Shown here piece by piece: positions 56,505 to 64,000 of a DNA stretch of 64,000 nucleotides (the stretch's first letter is position 1; every line of letters begins with the position of its first letter). Both the position numbers and the translations under genes were made by a program. The stretch comes from Streptomyces humicola. GTDB taxonomy: Bacteria > Actinomycetota > Actinomycetes > Streptomycetales > Streptomycetaceae. Location: positions 575,689-639,688 of the forward strand of contig NZ_JANFNG010000001.1 in NCBI RefSeq assembly GCF_024436035.1, read 5' to 3'. The notes under the pieces are model-generated. The model had not been told where the DNA came from, did no database searches, and was given only the letters and a program-made list of their open reading frames with translations.

Positions 56505-58942
56505 TGACAACTCCGCGCGTGGTCGTCATCGGAGCGGGAGTCGTGGGGGCCGCGCTGGCCGACGAACTCTCGGCCGCAGGCTGGACGGACGTCACGGTCG
56601 TCGACCAGGGCCCGCTCCCGGCCACCGGAGGATCGTCCTCCCACGCCCCGGGCCTCGTCTTCCAGACCAACCCCTCCAAGACCATGACCGAGCTGGCCCG
56701 CTACACGGTGCGCAAGTTCGGCTCGCTCCAGCTCGACGGCGCTTCCTGCTTCCTGCCCGTCGGAGGCCTGGAAGTCGCCACGACCGAGGCGCGGCTGACG
56801 GAGCTTCAGCGACGACACGGCTGGCTCACCGCCTGGGGCGTCGGGGGCCGGCTTGTCGACGCCGACGAATGCGCCGCGCTCCACCCGCTGGTCGACCGCG
56901 CACGCGTGCTCGGCGGCCTGCACGTACCGACCGACGGCCTTGCCAAGGCGGTGAACGCCGTCGAGGCGCAGATCCGGCTCGCCACGGCGCGTGGTGTGCG
57001 CTTCCTCGCCCGCCACGAAGTCCTCGACATCCGCACCGAGGGCGACCGCGTCGCCGCCGTCGTCACCGACCGCGGCGAACTCCCCGCGGACATTGTCGTC
57101 TGCTGCGCCGGCATCTGGGGACCGAAGATCGCCCGCATGGCCGGGATGAGCCTGCCGCTGACGCCGCTGGCCCACCAACTCGCCTGGACCGGGCCGGTGC
57201 CCGCGCTCGCCGGGCAGGACACCGAGGCCGTCCGGCCGATCCTCCGCCACCAGGACGCGGACCTGTACTTCCGTGACCGTTTCGACCGCCTCGGCATCGG
57301 TTCCTACGGACACCGGCCGATGCCCGTCGACGTGGACGACATCCCCTCCGTGGACGCCGCCGACGTCATGCCGTCCGTCCTCGCCTTCACCGAGGCGGAC
57401 TTCGCCGAGGCCTGGGCACAGACCCAGTCGCTCCTCCCCGCCACCCGCGACGCCAAGATCGAGGAGGGCATCAACGGCCTGTTCTCCTTCACCACCGACG
57501 GCATGCCGCTGCTCGGCGAGTCGCCGGACGTCAAGGGGTTCTGGGTGGCGGAAGCGGTGTGGGTGACCCACTCCGCCGGAGTCGGCCGAGCGATGGCCGA
57601 ATGGCTCACTGACGGCTACTGCTCCTCGTTCGACCTCCACGAATGCGACGTCAACCGCTTCGAACCGCACCAACTCGCGCCCGCCTACGTCCTCGAACGC
57701 GACTGCCGCAACTTCATCGAGGTCTACGACATCATCCACCCGCTCCAGCCCGCCGGAGCTCCCCGCCCGATCCGCACCAGCCCGTTCCACCCCCGCCAGC
57801 GCGAACTCGGCGCCGTCTTCCTGGAGGCCGCCGGCTGGGAGCGGCCCCAGTGGTACGAGGCCAACGCACCGCTCCTCGACGGCCGCGACATTCCGGTGCC
57901 GGGCGACTGGGCGGCACGCCACTGGTCGCCGGTCGTCGGCGCCGAGGCCCAGTTCACCCGGGAGAGCGTGGCCCTGTACGACATGACCGCACTCAAGCGC
58001 ATCGAGGTGACAGGACCGGGAGCCGTCACGTACCTGCAGCGCCTCACCACCACCGACATCGACAAGTCGACCGGCTCGGTGACCTACACCCTCATGCTGG
58101 ACGAGAACGCCGGCATCCGCGGCGACATCACCGTCGCCCGCCTCGGCCGCGACCACTTCCAGGTCGGCGCGAGCGGCAACCTCGACCTGGACTGGATGGC
58201 CCGGCACCTGCCCGACGACGGCTCGGCCGCCGTACGCGACATCACCGCAGGCACCTGCTGCATCGGCCTGTGGGGACCACGGGCGCGCGAGGTGCTCCAG
58301 CCGCTCGCCGACGAGGACTTCTCCAACGACGCGCTGCGCTACTTCCGGGCCAGGCCCGCCCACATCGGGCCGGTCCCGGTCACCGCGATGCGCCTGTCCT
58401 ACGTCGGCGAACTCGGCTGGGAGCTGTACACCACCGCCGACATGGGACTGAAACTGTGGGACACGCTGTGGGAGGCGGCCCAGCCATACGGCGGCATCGC
58501 GGCCGGCCGCGGAGCCTTCAACAGCCTGCGCCTGGAGAAGGGTTACCGCTCCTTCGGCACCGACATGACCTTCGAACACGACCCGTACGAGGCCGGTCTC
58601 GCATTCGCCGTCAAGCCCGGCAAGGTCGACTTCATCGGCCGCGAGGCGCTGCAGCGGCGTGCCGCGTCCGTACGCCGCCGCCTGACCTGCCTGACCATCG
58701 ACGACCCGCGCTTCGTGGTGATGGGCAAGGAGCCGGTGTACAACGGCGCCAACCCCGTCGGCTACGTCACCAGCGCCGCCTACGGACACACCATCGGCAA
58801 GGGCATCGCCTACGCCTGGCTGCCCGCCGCCCTGGCCACGCCGGGACGCCCGCTGCGCATCGGCTACTTCGACGAACGCGTACCCGCCGTCGTCGCCGAC
58901 GAGCCGCTCTTCGACCCCGCTATGACGCGTCTGCGCGGATGA
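56504..58942 (+). CDS. Dimethylglycine oxidase/dehydrogenase-like flavoprotein with folate domain
   Basis: An 812-aa two-part enzyme. The N-terminal DAO domain ([20 protein letters not shown]) has [15 protein letters not shown], where the His (about residue 47) is the covalent FAD-linkage position of this family. The C-terminal half is a GcvT-like tetrahydrofolate domain ([36 protein letters not shown]). It should demethylate dimethylglycine to sarcosine and trap the carbon as methylene-THF. GAGGAGG precedes ATG 56504, which overlaps the betA stop (TGATG); GTG 56501 is an alternative. Confidence 0.88.
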   Translation: MTTPRVVVIGAGVVGAALADELSAAGWTDVTVVDQGPLPATGGSSSHAPGLVFQTNPSKTMTELARYTVRKFGSLQLDGASCFLPVGGLEVATTEARLTELQRRHGWLTAWGVGGRLVDADECAALHPLVDRARVLGGLHVPTDGLAKAVNAVEAQIRLATARGVRFLARHEVLDIRTEGDRVAAVVTDRGELPADIVVCCAGIWGPKIARMAGMSLPLTPLAHQLAWTGPVPALAGQDTEAVRPILRHQDADLYFRDRFDRLGIGSYGHRPMPVDVDDIPSVDAADVMPSVLAFTEADFAEAWAQTQSLLPATRDAKIEEGINGLFSFTTDGMPLLGESPDVKGFWVAEAVWVTHSAGVGRAMAEWLTDGYCSSFDLHECDVNRFEPHQLAPAYVLERDCRNFIEVYDIIHPLQPAGAPRPIRTSPFHPRQRELGAVFLEAAGWERPQWYEANAPLLDGRDIPVPGDWAARHWSPVVGAEAQFTRESVALYDMTALKRIEVTGPGAVTYLQRLTTTDIDKSTGSVTYTLMLDENAGIRGDITVARLGRDHFQVGASGNLDLDWMARHLPDDGSAAVRDITAGTCCIGLWGPRAREVLQPLADEDFSNDALRYFRARPAHIGPVPVTAMRLSYVGELGWELYTTADMGLKLWDTLWEAAQPYGGIAAGRGAFNSLRLEKGYRSFGTDMTFEHDPYEAGLAFAVKPGKVDFIGREALQRRAASVRRRLTCLTIDDPRFVVMGKEPVYNGANPVGYVTSAAYGHTIGKGIAYAWLPAALATPGRPLRIGYFDERVPAVVADEPLFDPAMTRLRG

Positions 58943-59090
58943 CCCTCTCTCGATCGCCGACCCTGTCCCTCCGTTCGCTTCTCCGCCCGCTCGCAGGCTC
59001 CGCGGACGGCCTCGTCCCTCGGCCGGCCTCCCCGCCTCGCGGGGGACCCCCTCCGCCTGCTCGCGCACGTCGCTCACAAGGAGAGATGCG
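58943..59090. other. Spacer inside the betaine operon
   Basis: 148 bp without a gene. It holds GTTCGCTTCTCCGCCCGC (58973-58990), an exact 18-bp copy of 50991-51008 in the Rieske operon leader, and a short CCCCG/CGGGG hairpin near 59030-59046. AAGGAGAG before 59091 is the soxB ribosome site. Confidence 0.5.
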
Positions 59091-60323
59091 ATGAACCCCC
59101 GTCCCCCCGGCGCCGACCTGCCCGAACACCCCGACCATCTGTGGCGTGACCCCGAGCCCGGGCGCAGCTACGACGTGGTGATCGTCGGCGGCGGCGGACA
59201 CGGCCTCGCCACCGCGCACTACCTGGCGCGCAACCACGGCATCACCGACGTCGCCGTGCTCGAACGCGGCTGGCTCGCCGGCGGCAACATGGCCCGCAAC
59301 ACCACCATCATCCGCTCCAACTACCTGTGGGACGAGAGCGCCGGGATCTACGAGCACGCGCTGAAGCTATGGGAGGGGCTGGAGGAAGAGCTCGACTACC
59401 CCCTGCTCTTCTCGCAGCGCGGCGTGCTCAACCTCGCCCACAGCCTGCAGGACGTCCGCGACAGCGTGCGCCGCGTCGAGGCCAACCGGCTGAACGGGGT
59501 CGACGCCGAATGGCTCGACCCGCAGCAGGTCAAGGAGGTCTGCCCGATCGTCGAGATCTCGCCCGACGTGCGCTATCCGGTCCTCGGCGCGACGTACCAG
59601 CCGCGCGCCGGCATCGCCAAACACGACCATGTCGCCTGGGGGCTGGCCCGCTCCGCCGACGCCGCCGGCATCGACATCGTGCAGAACTGCGAGGTCACCG
59701 GCATCGACGTGAGCGGCGGCCGGGTCACCGGCGTGCGCACCTCCCGTGGGACGATCGCCGCGGGCAAGGTCGCCCTGTGCGCGGCCGGCCACTCCTCCGT
59801 CCTCGCCGACATGGCCGGAATCCCGCTGCCGTTGCAGAGCCACCCGCTGCAGGCGCTCGTCTCCGAACTGCTGGAGCCCGTCCACCCGACCGTCGTCATG
59901 TCCAACGCGGTACACGTCTACGTCAGCCAGGCCCACAAGGGCGAACTGGTGATGGGCGCGGGCATCGACGCGTACACCTCCTACACCCAGCGCGGCGCCT
60001 TCCACATCATCGAACGCCAGATGGCCGCCGCCCTCGAACTCTTCCCCATCTTCGCCCGCGCCCACGTCCTGCGCACCTGGGGCGGGATCGTCGACGTCAC
60101 CCCCGACGCCTCACCCATCATCTCCCTCACCCCGGTCAAGAACCTCTACCTCAACTGCGGCTGGGGGACGGGCGGTTTCAAGGCCACCCCCGGAGCCGGA
60201 TGGGTCTACGCCCACACCATCGCCCACGACACACCCCACCCGCTGGCCGCCCCCTTCACCCTCGACCGCTTCACCACCGGCGCGCTCGTCGACGAGCACG
60301 GTGCCGCCGCGGTGGCCCACTGA
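59091..60323 (+). CDS. soxB: Sarcosine oxidase beta subunit
   Basis: A 410-aa flavin subunit holding the FAD and the sarcosine site, plus the covalent FMN shared with the alpha subunit. FAD motif [34 protein letters not shown] (typical SoxB); [17 protein letters not shown], where the FMN-linked His is expected; and [18 protein letters not shown] near the end. It oxidises sarcosine to glycine, giving H2O2 and a one-carbon unit. It is followed 11 bp later by soxD. Confidence 0.94.
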   Translation: MNPRPPGADLPEHPDHLWRDPEPGRSYDVVIVGGGGHGLATAHYLARNHGITDVAVLERGWLAGGNMARNTTIIRSNYLWDESAGIYEHALKLWEGLEEELDYPLLFSQRGVLNLAHSLQDVRDSVRRVEANRLNGVDAEWLDPQQVKEVCPIVEISPDVRYPVLGATYQPRAGIAKHDHVAWGLARSADAAGIDIVQNCEVTGIDVSGGRVTGVRTSRGTIAAGKVALCAAGHSSVLADMAGIPLPLQSHPLQALVSELLEPVHPTVVMSNAVHVYVSQAHKGELVMGAGIDAYTSYTQRGAFHIIERQMAAALELFPIFARAHVLRTWGGIVDVTPDASPIISLTPVKNLYLNCGWGTGGFKATPGAGWVYAHTIAHDTPHPLAAPFTLDRFTTGALVDEHGAAAVAH

Positions 60324-60334
60324 GGAGCGAGACG

Positions 60335-60640
60335 ATGCTGCTCATCCCCTGCCCCTGGTGCGGGCCTCGCGACGAGGCCGAATACACCTACGGAGGCCAG
60401 GCACACGTGCCGTACCCGCAGGACCCGGCGTCCCTGCCCGACGAGGAATGGGGCCGCTACCTCTTCCACCGCGCCAACCCCAAGGGTCCGCACGCCGAAC
60501 GCTGGTGCCACACGGCCGGCTGCCGCCGCTGGTTCAACGCCGTCCGCGACACCGCGACCAATCAGCTCCTCGCGGTGTACCGCGCCGGCGAACCGAGGCT
60601 CGCGGGCGGAGAAGCGAACGGGAGGGATCTGTTCGCATGA
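60335..60640 (+). CDS. soxD: Sarcosine oxidase delta subunit
   Basis: A 101-aa zinc-binding subunit: IPCPWCGPRDEAEYTYGGQA supplies two Cys and RWCHTAGCRRWFNAVRD supplies His and Cys, matching the four known zinc ligands of SoxD. The central LPDEEWGRYLFHRANPKGPH is strongly conserved. It stabilises the heterotetramer. The stop overlaps the soxA ATG (ATGA). Confidence 0.94.
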   Translation: MLLIPCPWCGPRDEAEYTYGGQAHVPYPQDPASLPDEEWGRYLFHRANPKGPHAERWCHTAGCRRWFNAVRDTATNQLLAVYRAGEPRLAGGEANGRDLFA

Positions 60641-63477
60641 GCGAGACGACTGGCCAGCCCTTCCGCCTGCCCGAAGGCGGCCGCATCCACCGCGACGAGC
60701 CGCTCCGCTTCCGCTTCGACGACGCGGAGTACACCGGATTCCGCGGCGACACCCTCGCCTCCGCGCTGTTGGCGGGCGGCGTGCACCGCACCGGCACCAG
60801 CGTCAGACTCGGCCGCCCGCGCGGCATCTTCGCCGCCGGCAGCGAGGAGCCGAACGCCGTCCACCAGATCGAGGAACCCTTCCCCGAGCCGATGCTCACC
60901 GCGACCACCGTCGAGCTGTACGACGGTCTCGTGGCCCGCTCGCTGCCCGGCCGCGGACGGCTCGCCGACCGGCCCGACCCCGCCCGGTACGACGCACGCC
61001 ACGCCCACTGCGACCTGCTGGTCGTGGGAGCCGGCCCTGCCGGGCTCGCCGCGGCGGCGACCGCCGCACGCGCCGGCGCGCGCGTCATCCTCGCCGACGA
61101 ACAGCCCGAGCTCGGCGGATCCCTGCTCGCCGGCCGGGAACTGCCCGGCTGGACGAGGGAGATCGGCGAGGAGCTCGACGCGGCCCCCGAGGTACGGGTG
61201 CTGCGCCGCACCACCGTCTTCGGTCACTACGACGACAACTATCTGCTCGCCGTCGAGCGTCGCACCAACCACCTCGGCGCTCACGCCCCCGCCCACCTCT
61301 CGCGCGAACGCATCTGGCGGATCCGCGCCCGTCACGTCATCCTCGCCACCGGCGCCCATGAGCGGTCCCTGGCCTTCGCCGGGAACGACCGGCCCGGTGT
61401 AATGCTCGCCGGCGCCGCTCGCACCTACGCAGTCAGGTATGCGGTCGTACCCGGCCGCCGCGCCGTCGTCCTCACCACCAACGACAGCGCATACGCCGCC
61501 GCTCTCGACCTCGCCGCCGCCGGCCTGGAGATCGCCGCCGTCGTCGACACCCGGCCGCAGCCGGGCACATGGGCCCAACGCGCCGAACAAGCCGGGATCG
61601 AGGTGCTCCCCGGGCACGCCGTGGTCGGCACGCGCGGTGATACGCACGTCACCTCGGTGACCGTCGCCGGGTACGCCGAGGGCCGACTCACCTCGTCCGC
61701 ACGGCAGTTCACCGCCGATCTACTGCTCGTCTCGGGCGGCTGGAACCCCGTACTCCAGCTCTACAGCCAGGCGGGCGGGCGGCTGCGCTTCGACGACGCA
61801 CTCGGCTGCTTCGTACCGGACGGCTGCCGGCAGGCCGTGGAGGCCGTCGGCTCGGCGAACGGCACCTTCGGCCTGGGCCGGTGCCTCGCCGAGGGCACTG
61901 CCGCGGCCGCCCGCGCCATCGCCGCGGATCCGATCCCGTTGCCCTCGTTCACGGACGAGCCGTCGTCACCAGCGATACAGGTGTTCGTTGTCCCCGGTAC
62001 CGACGCAGACGGAGACGGGGACCACACGCACTTCGTCGACCTGCAGCGCGACGTCACGGTCGCCGACCTCGACCGTGCCACGGGCGCAGGCCTCGGCTCG
62101 GTCGAACACCTCAAGCGATACACCACCGCGGGCACCGCACACGACCAGGGCAAGACCTCGGGCGTGCTGACGAGCGGCGTCGCCGCCCATCTCATGGGAG
62201 CCCGCATCGCGGAACTCGGCACGACGACCTTCCGTCCCCCGTACACCCCCGTCTCCTTCGCCGCGCTCGCCGGGCGCGACCGCGGCGCGCTCCACGACCC
62301 GGTCCGCGTCACCCCCCTCCACGACTGGCATGCCGCGCACGGCGCCGTCTTCGAGAACGTCGGTCAGTGGAAGCGCCCGTGGTACTACCCGCAGGACGGC
62401 GAGTCCATGGACGCCGCCGTGCAGCGCGAGTGCCGCGCCGCCCGCGAAGGCGTCGCGTTCATGGACGCCTCCACCCTGGGCAAGATCGACGTCCAGGGCC
62501 CGGACGCGGCCACCTTCCTCGACCGCCTCTACACCAACATGATGAGCACGCTGAAGACCGGCATGATCCGCTACGGGGTGATGTGCCGCGCCGACGGCAT
62601 GGTCTTCGACGACGGCACCGTCGCGCGCATCGCCGAGGACCGCTTCCTCGCCACGACCACCACCGGCAACGCCGCCGCCGTCCTGGAGTGGATGGAGGAG
62701 TGGCTGCAGACCGAATGGCCCGAGCTGCGCGTCCACCTGACCTCGGTCACCGAACAGTGGGCCACGGTGGCCCTCGCCGGCCCGCTCTCGCGCGAGCTGC
62801 TCGCCGGTCTCGCGCCGCGCCTCGCCGTGGACGCCGAGAGCTTCCCGTTCATGGCCTGGCGCGACACGAAGGTGGCCGGCATCCCGGCGCGCGTGTGCCG
62901 GATCAGCTTCTCCGGCGAACTCGCCTACGAGATCAATGTCCTTGGCTGGCACGCCCCGGCGCTGTGGGACGCGCTGTACGCGGCCGGCCGGCCGCTCGGC
63001 CTCACCCCGTACGGCACCGAGACGATGCACGTCCTGCGCGCGGAGAAGGGCTACCCCATCGTCGGCCAGGACACCGACGGCACGGTCACCCCGCAGGACC
63101 TCGGCATGGGCTGGGTGGTGTCGAAGAAGAAGCCCGACTACATGGGCAAGCGCTCGCACGCCCGGGCCGAGTCGCGCAGGCCCGATCGCAAGCATCTCGT
63201 CGGCCTGTTGCCGGACGACCCGGCCGTGGTTCTGCCCGAGGGCACGCAGCTGGTGGCGGGATCCCGGTTGCCGGAGCCGCCCGTGCCTATGCTCGGCCAC
63301 ATCACCTCCAGCTACCGCAGCGCCGCCCTCGGGCGCGGCTTCGCCCTGGGCCTGGTCCGGGGCGGGCGCGACCGCATGGGGGAGCGGCTCTACGCGCCAG
63401 TGGGCGGCGAGCTGGTGCCGGTGACGGTCGCAAGCCCCGTCCTCTACGACCCCGAGGGAGCACGCCGCGATGGCTGA
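60637..63477 (+). CDS. soxA: Sarcosine oxidase alpha subunit
   Basis: A 946-aa subunit binding NAD+ and tetrahydrofolate. Domains in order: an N-terminal ferredoxin-like segment (FRGDTLASALLAGGVHRTGT), a FAD/NAD fold (LLVVGAGPAGLAAAATAARA near residue 128), a middle linker (GKTSGVLTSGVAAHLMGARI), and a C-terminal GcvT-like folate domain (MDASTLGKIDVQGPDAATFL, ISFSGELAYEINVLGWHAPA, LRAEKGYPIVGQDTDGTVTP). It converts the methyl group to methylene-THF in the complex. It overlaps soxD (ATGA) and soxG (8 bp). Confidence 0.95.
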   Translation: MSETTGQPFRLPEGGRIHRDEPLRFRFDDAEYTGFRGDTLASALLAGGVHRTGTSVRLGRPRGIFAAGSEEPNAVHQIEEPFPEPMLTATTVELYDGLVARSLPGRGRLADRPDPARYDARHAHCDLLVVGAGPAGLAAAATAARAGARVILADEQPELGGSLLAGRELPGWTREIGEELDAAPEVRVLRRTTVFGHYDDNYLLAVERRTNHLGAHAPAHLSRERIWRIRARHVILATGAHERSLAFAGNDRPGVMLAGAARTYAVRYAVVPGRRAVVLTTNDSAYAAALDLAAAGLEIAAVVDTRPQPGTWAQRAEQAGIEVLPGHAVVGTRGDTHVTSVTVAGYAEGRLTSSARQFTADLLLVSGGWNPVLQLYSQAGGRLRFDDALGCFVPDGCRQAVEAVGSANGTFGLGRCLAEGTAAAARAIAADPIPLPSFTDEPSSPAIQVFVVPGTDADGDGDHTHFVDLQRDVTVADLDRATGAGLGSVEHLKRYTTAGTAHDQGKTSGVLTSGVAAHLMGARIAELGTTTFRPPYTPVSFAALAGRDRGALHDPVRVTPLHDWHAAHGAVFENVGQWKRPWYYPQDGESMDAAVQRECRAAREGVAFMDASTLGKIDVQGPDAATFLDRLYTNMMSTLKTGMIRYGVMCRADGMVFDDGTVARIAEDRFLATTTTGNAAAVLEWMEEWLQTEWPELRVHLTSVTEQWATVALAGPLSRELLAGLAPRLAVDAESFPFMAWRDTKVAGIPARVCRISFSGELAYEINVLGWHAPALWDALYAAGRPLGLTPYGTETMHVLRAEKGYPIVGQDTDGTVTPQDLGMGWVVSKKKPDYMGKRSHARAESRRPDRKHLVGLLPDDPAVVLPEGTQLVAGSRLPEPPVPMLGHITSSYRSAALGRGFALGLVRGGRDRMGERLYAPVGGELVPVTVASPVLYDPEGARRDG

Positions 63478-64000
63478 CACCGAGACCAGCGTGAGTGCAC
63501 GCAGCCCGCTCGCGGGCCACGCCGCCCGATTCGCCGCTGCCACCCGCCGTTCCGGCGGTGCGGTGCGGCTCGCCGAACTCCCGTACCTCGCCCAGATCGA
63601 CGTCCGCCTCGACCCCAAGGGCCCGGCCGCCGACGCCGTCGGTCTCGCGCTCGGATTCCCGCTGCCGACGCAGCCCAATACCGTCGTGCACGGCGGTGGA
63701 AGCTCCGCCCTGTGGCTCGGGCCCGATGAATGGCTGGTCGTGGGCCGCCCGGGGACGCGGGCGGAGCTGGAGGGGCGGCTGCGGGAGGCCGTCGGCGACG
63801 AGCCCGCCGCCGTGGTGGACATCTCCGCCCAGCGCACCGCGCTCCTCGTCGCCGGGCCGCGCTCCCGCGACCTGCTCTCCCATGGCTGCGCCCTCGACCT
63901 GCACCCTCGCTCCTTCGGGGCGGGCCGGTGCGCGCAGACCCTGCTCGCCCGCGCCCAGGTGGTTCTGGCGGTCCGGGATGAGCTCAAGCCTGGCTTCTGG
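63470..64000 (+). CDS. soxG: Sarcosine oxidase gamma subunit (3' end beyond window)
   Basis: 177 codons of the gamma subunit before the right edge: LAGHAARFAAATRRSGG, AELPYLAQIDVRLDPKGPAA, LWLGPDEWLVVG, VVDISAQRTALLVAGPRSRD, and CAQTLLARAQVVL near the edge. The family is about 200 aa, so only a short C-terminus is missing. Its start overlaps the soxA stop by 8 bp. Confidence 0.9.
   Translation, partial: MADTETSVSARSPLAGHAARFAAATRRSGGAVRLAELPYLAQIDVRLDPKGPAADAVGLALGFPLPTQPNTVVHGGGSSALWLGPDEWLVVGRPGTRAELEGRLREAVGDEPAAVVDISAQRTALLVAGPRSRDLLSHGCALDLHPRSFGAGRCAQTLLARAQVVLAVRDELKPGFW

Noticed and set aside
56462-59077. 871-codon open frame antisense to the dimethylglycine oxidase-like gene
   Set aside because: Long antisense frames are common in GC-rich DNA; the translation is low-complexity Gly/Val/Asp/Arg and resembles no family, while the plus strand gives a full enzyme.

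Overview
This 64 kb window is very GC-rich actinobacterial DNA, most likely from Streptomyces or a close relative (Kitasatospora, Streptacidiphilus). Pointers are dense ATGA/GTGA start-stop couplings, many GTG starts, several apparently leaderless promoters, an IdeR/DmdR-type iron box, a DasR-type site before a chitinase-like gene, Tat-exported enzymes and a mycothiol-dependent formaldehyde dehydrogenase. No tRNA, rRNA, CRISPR array or intact transposase gene was found.

Layout, left part. 1-772: N-terminal part of a membrane-anchored sensor. 983-4804: ferric-iron ABC importer behind an iron box. 4875-6989: APC permease and a small conserved protein. 7048-11781: lipid kinase and AGPS-like flavoprotein, divergent from TetR and GlpD. 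11756-12120: gene debris. 12286-16058: three exported cell-wall enzymes (GH25 muramidase, GH3 NagZ-like, AmiE-like serine hydrolase). 16494-17270: DDAH. 17361-23810: glycan group of GtrA flippase, NDP-sugar epimerase, GT2, two GT-C-like membrane proteins and a clear UDP-sulfoquinovose synthase. 23843-25766: L,D-transpeptidase and aldo/keto reductase. 25867-26370: broken K+ channel gene. 26376-28276: NarL-type two-component system. 28921-29925: GH18 enzyme with a DasR site. 30334-32482: stand-alone argJ and an F420-type oxidoreductase. 33242-34891: second APC permease, paralogous to the first.

Layout, right part. 35264-39269: an uncharacterised, translationally coupled trio of P-loop NTPase, HEXXH metallopeptidase and ABC exporter. 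39316-39768: SRPBCC protein. 39778-39941: a MITE-like element with 18-bp terminal inverted repeats and a CTAG duplication. 39966-45939: a form II (AYRGAGR) molybdenum hydroxylase operon coxS-L-M-(DE remnant)-F-G, in which the coxD and coxE maturation genes appear collapsed by deletion into one short ORF. 46048-47448: dihydrolipoyl dehydrogenase.

47768-64000 (right edge) is a choline/glycine-betaine to glycine pathway. It has a permease, S-(hydroxymethyl)mycothiol dehydrogenase, a three-component Rieske monooxygenase, an IclR regulator, choline dehydrogenase (BetA), a dimethylglycine-oxidase-like flavoprotein and heterotetrameric sarcosine oxidase SoxBDA(G). The logic is choline to betaine (BetA), betaine to dimethylglycine plus formaldehyde (Rieske system), then to sarcosine and glycine with one-carbon units passed to folate or released as formaldehyde and oxidised by the mycothiol enzyme. 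A recurring 15-bp palindrome (TTGCG-N5-CGCAA) lies before four transcription units here and is a plausible IclR operator.

The strongest candidates for something undescribed are the sulfoquinovose-type glycan group (17361-23810), the NTPase/metallopeptidase/ABC module (35264-39269) and the proposed IclR regulon tying betaine oxidation to mycothiol-dependent formaldehyde removal. All annotation is from reading the sequence and recalled family knowledge; no database search was run.
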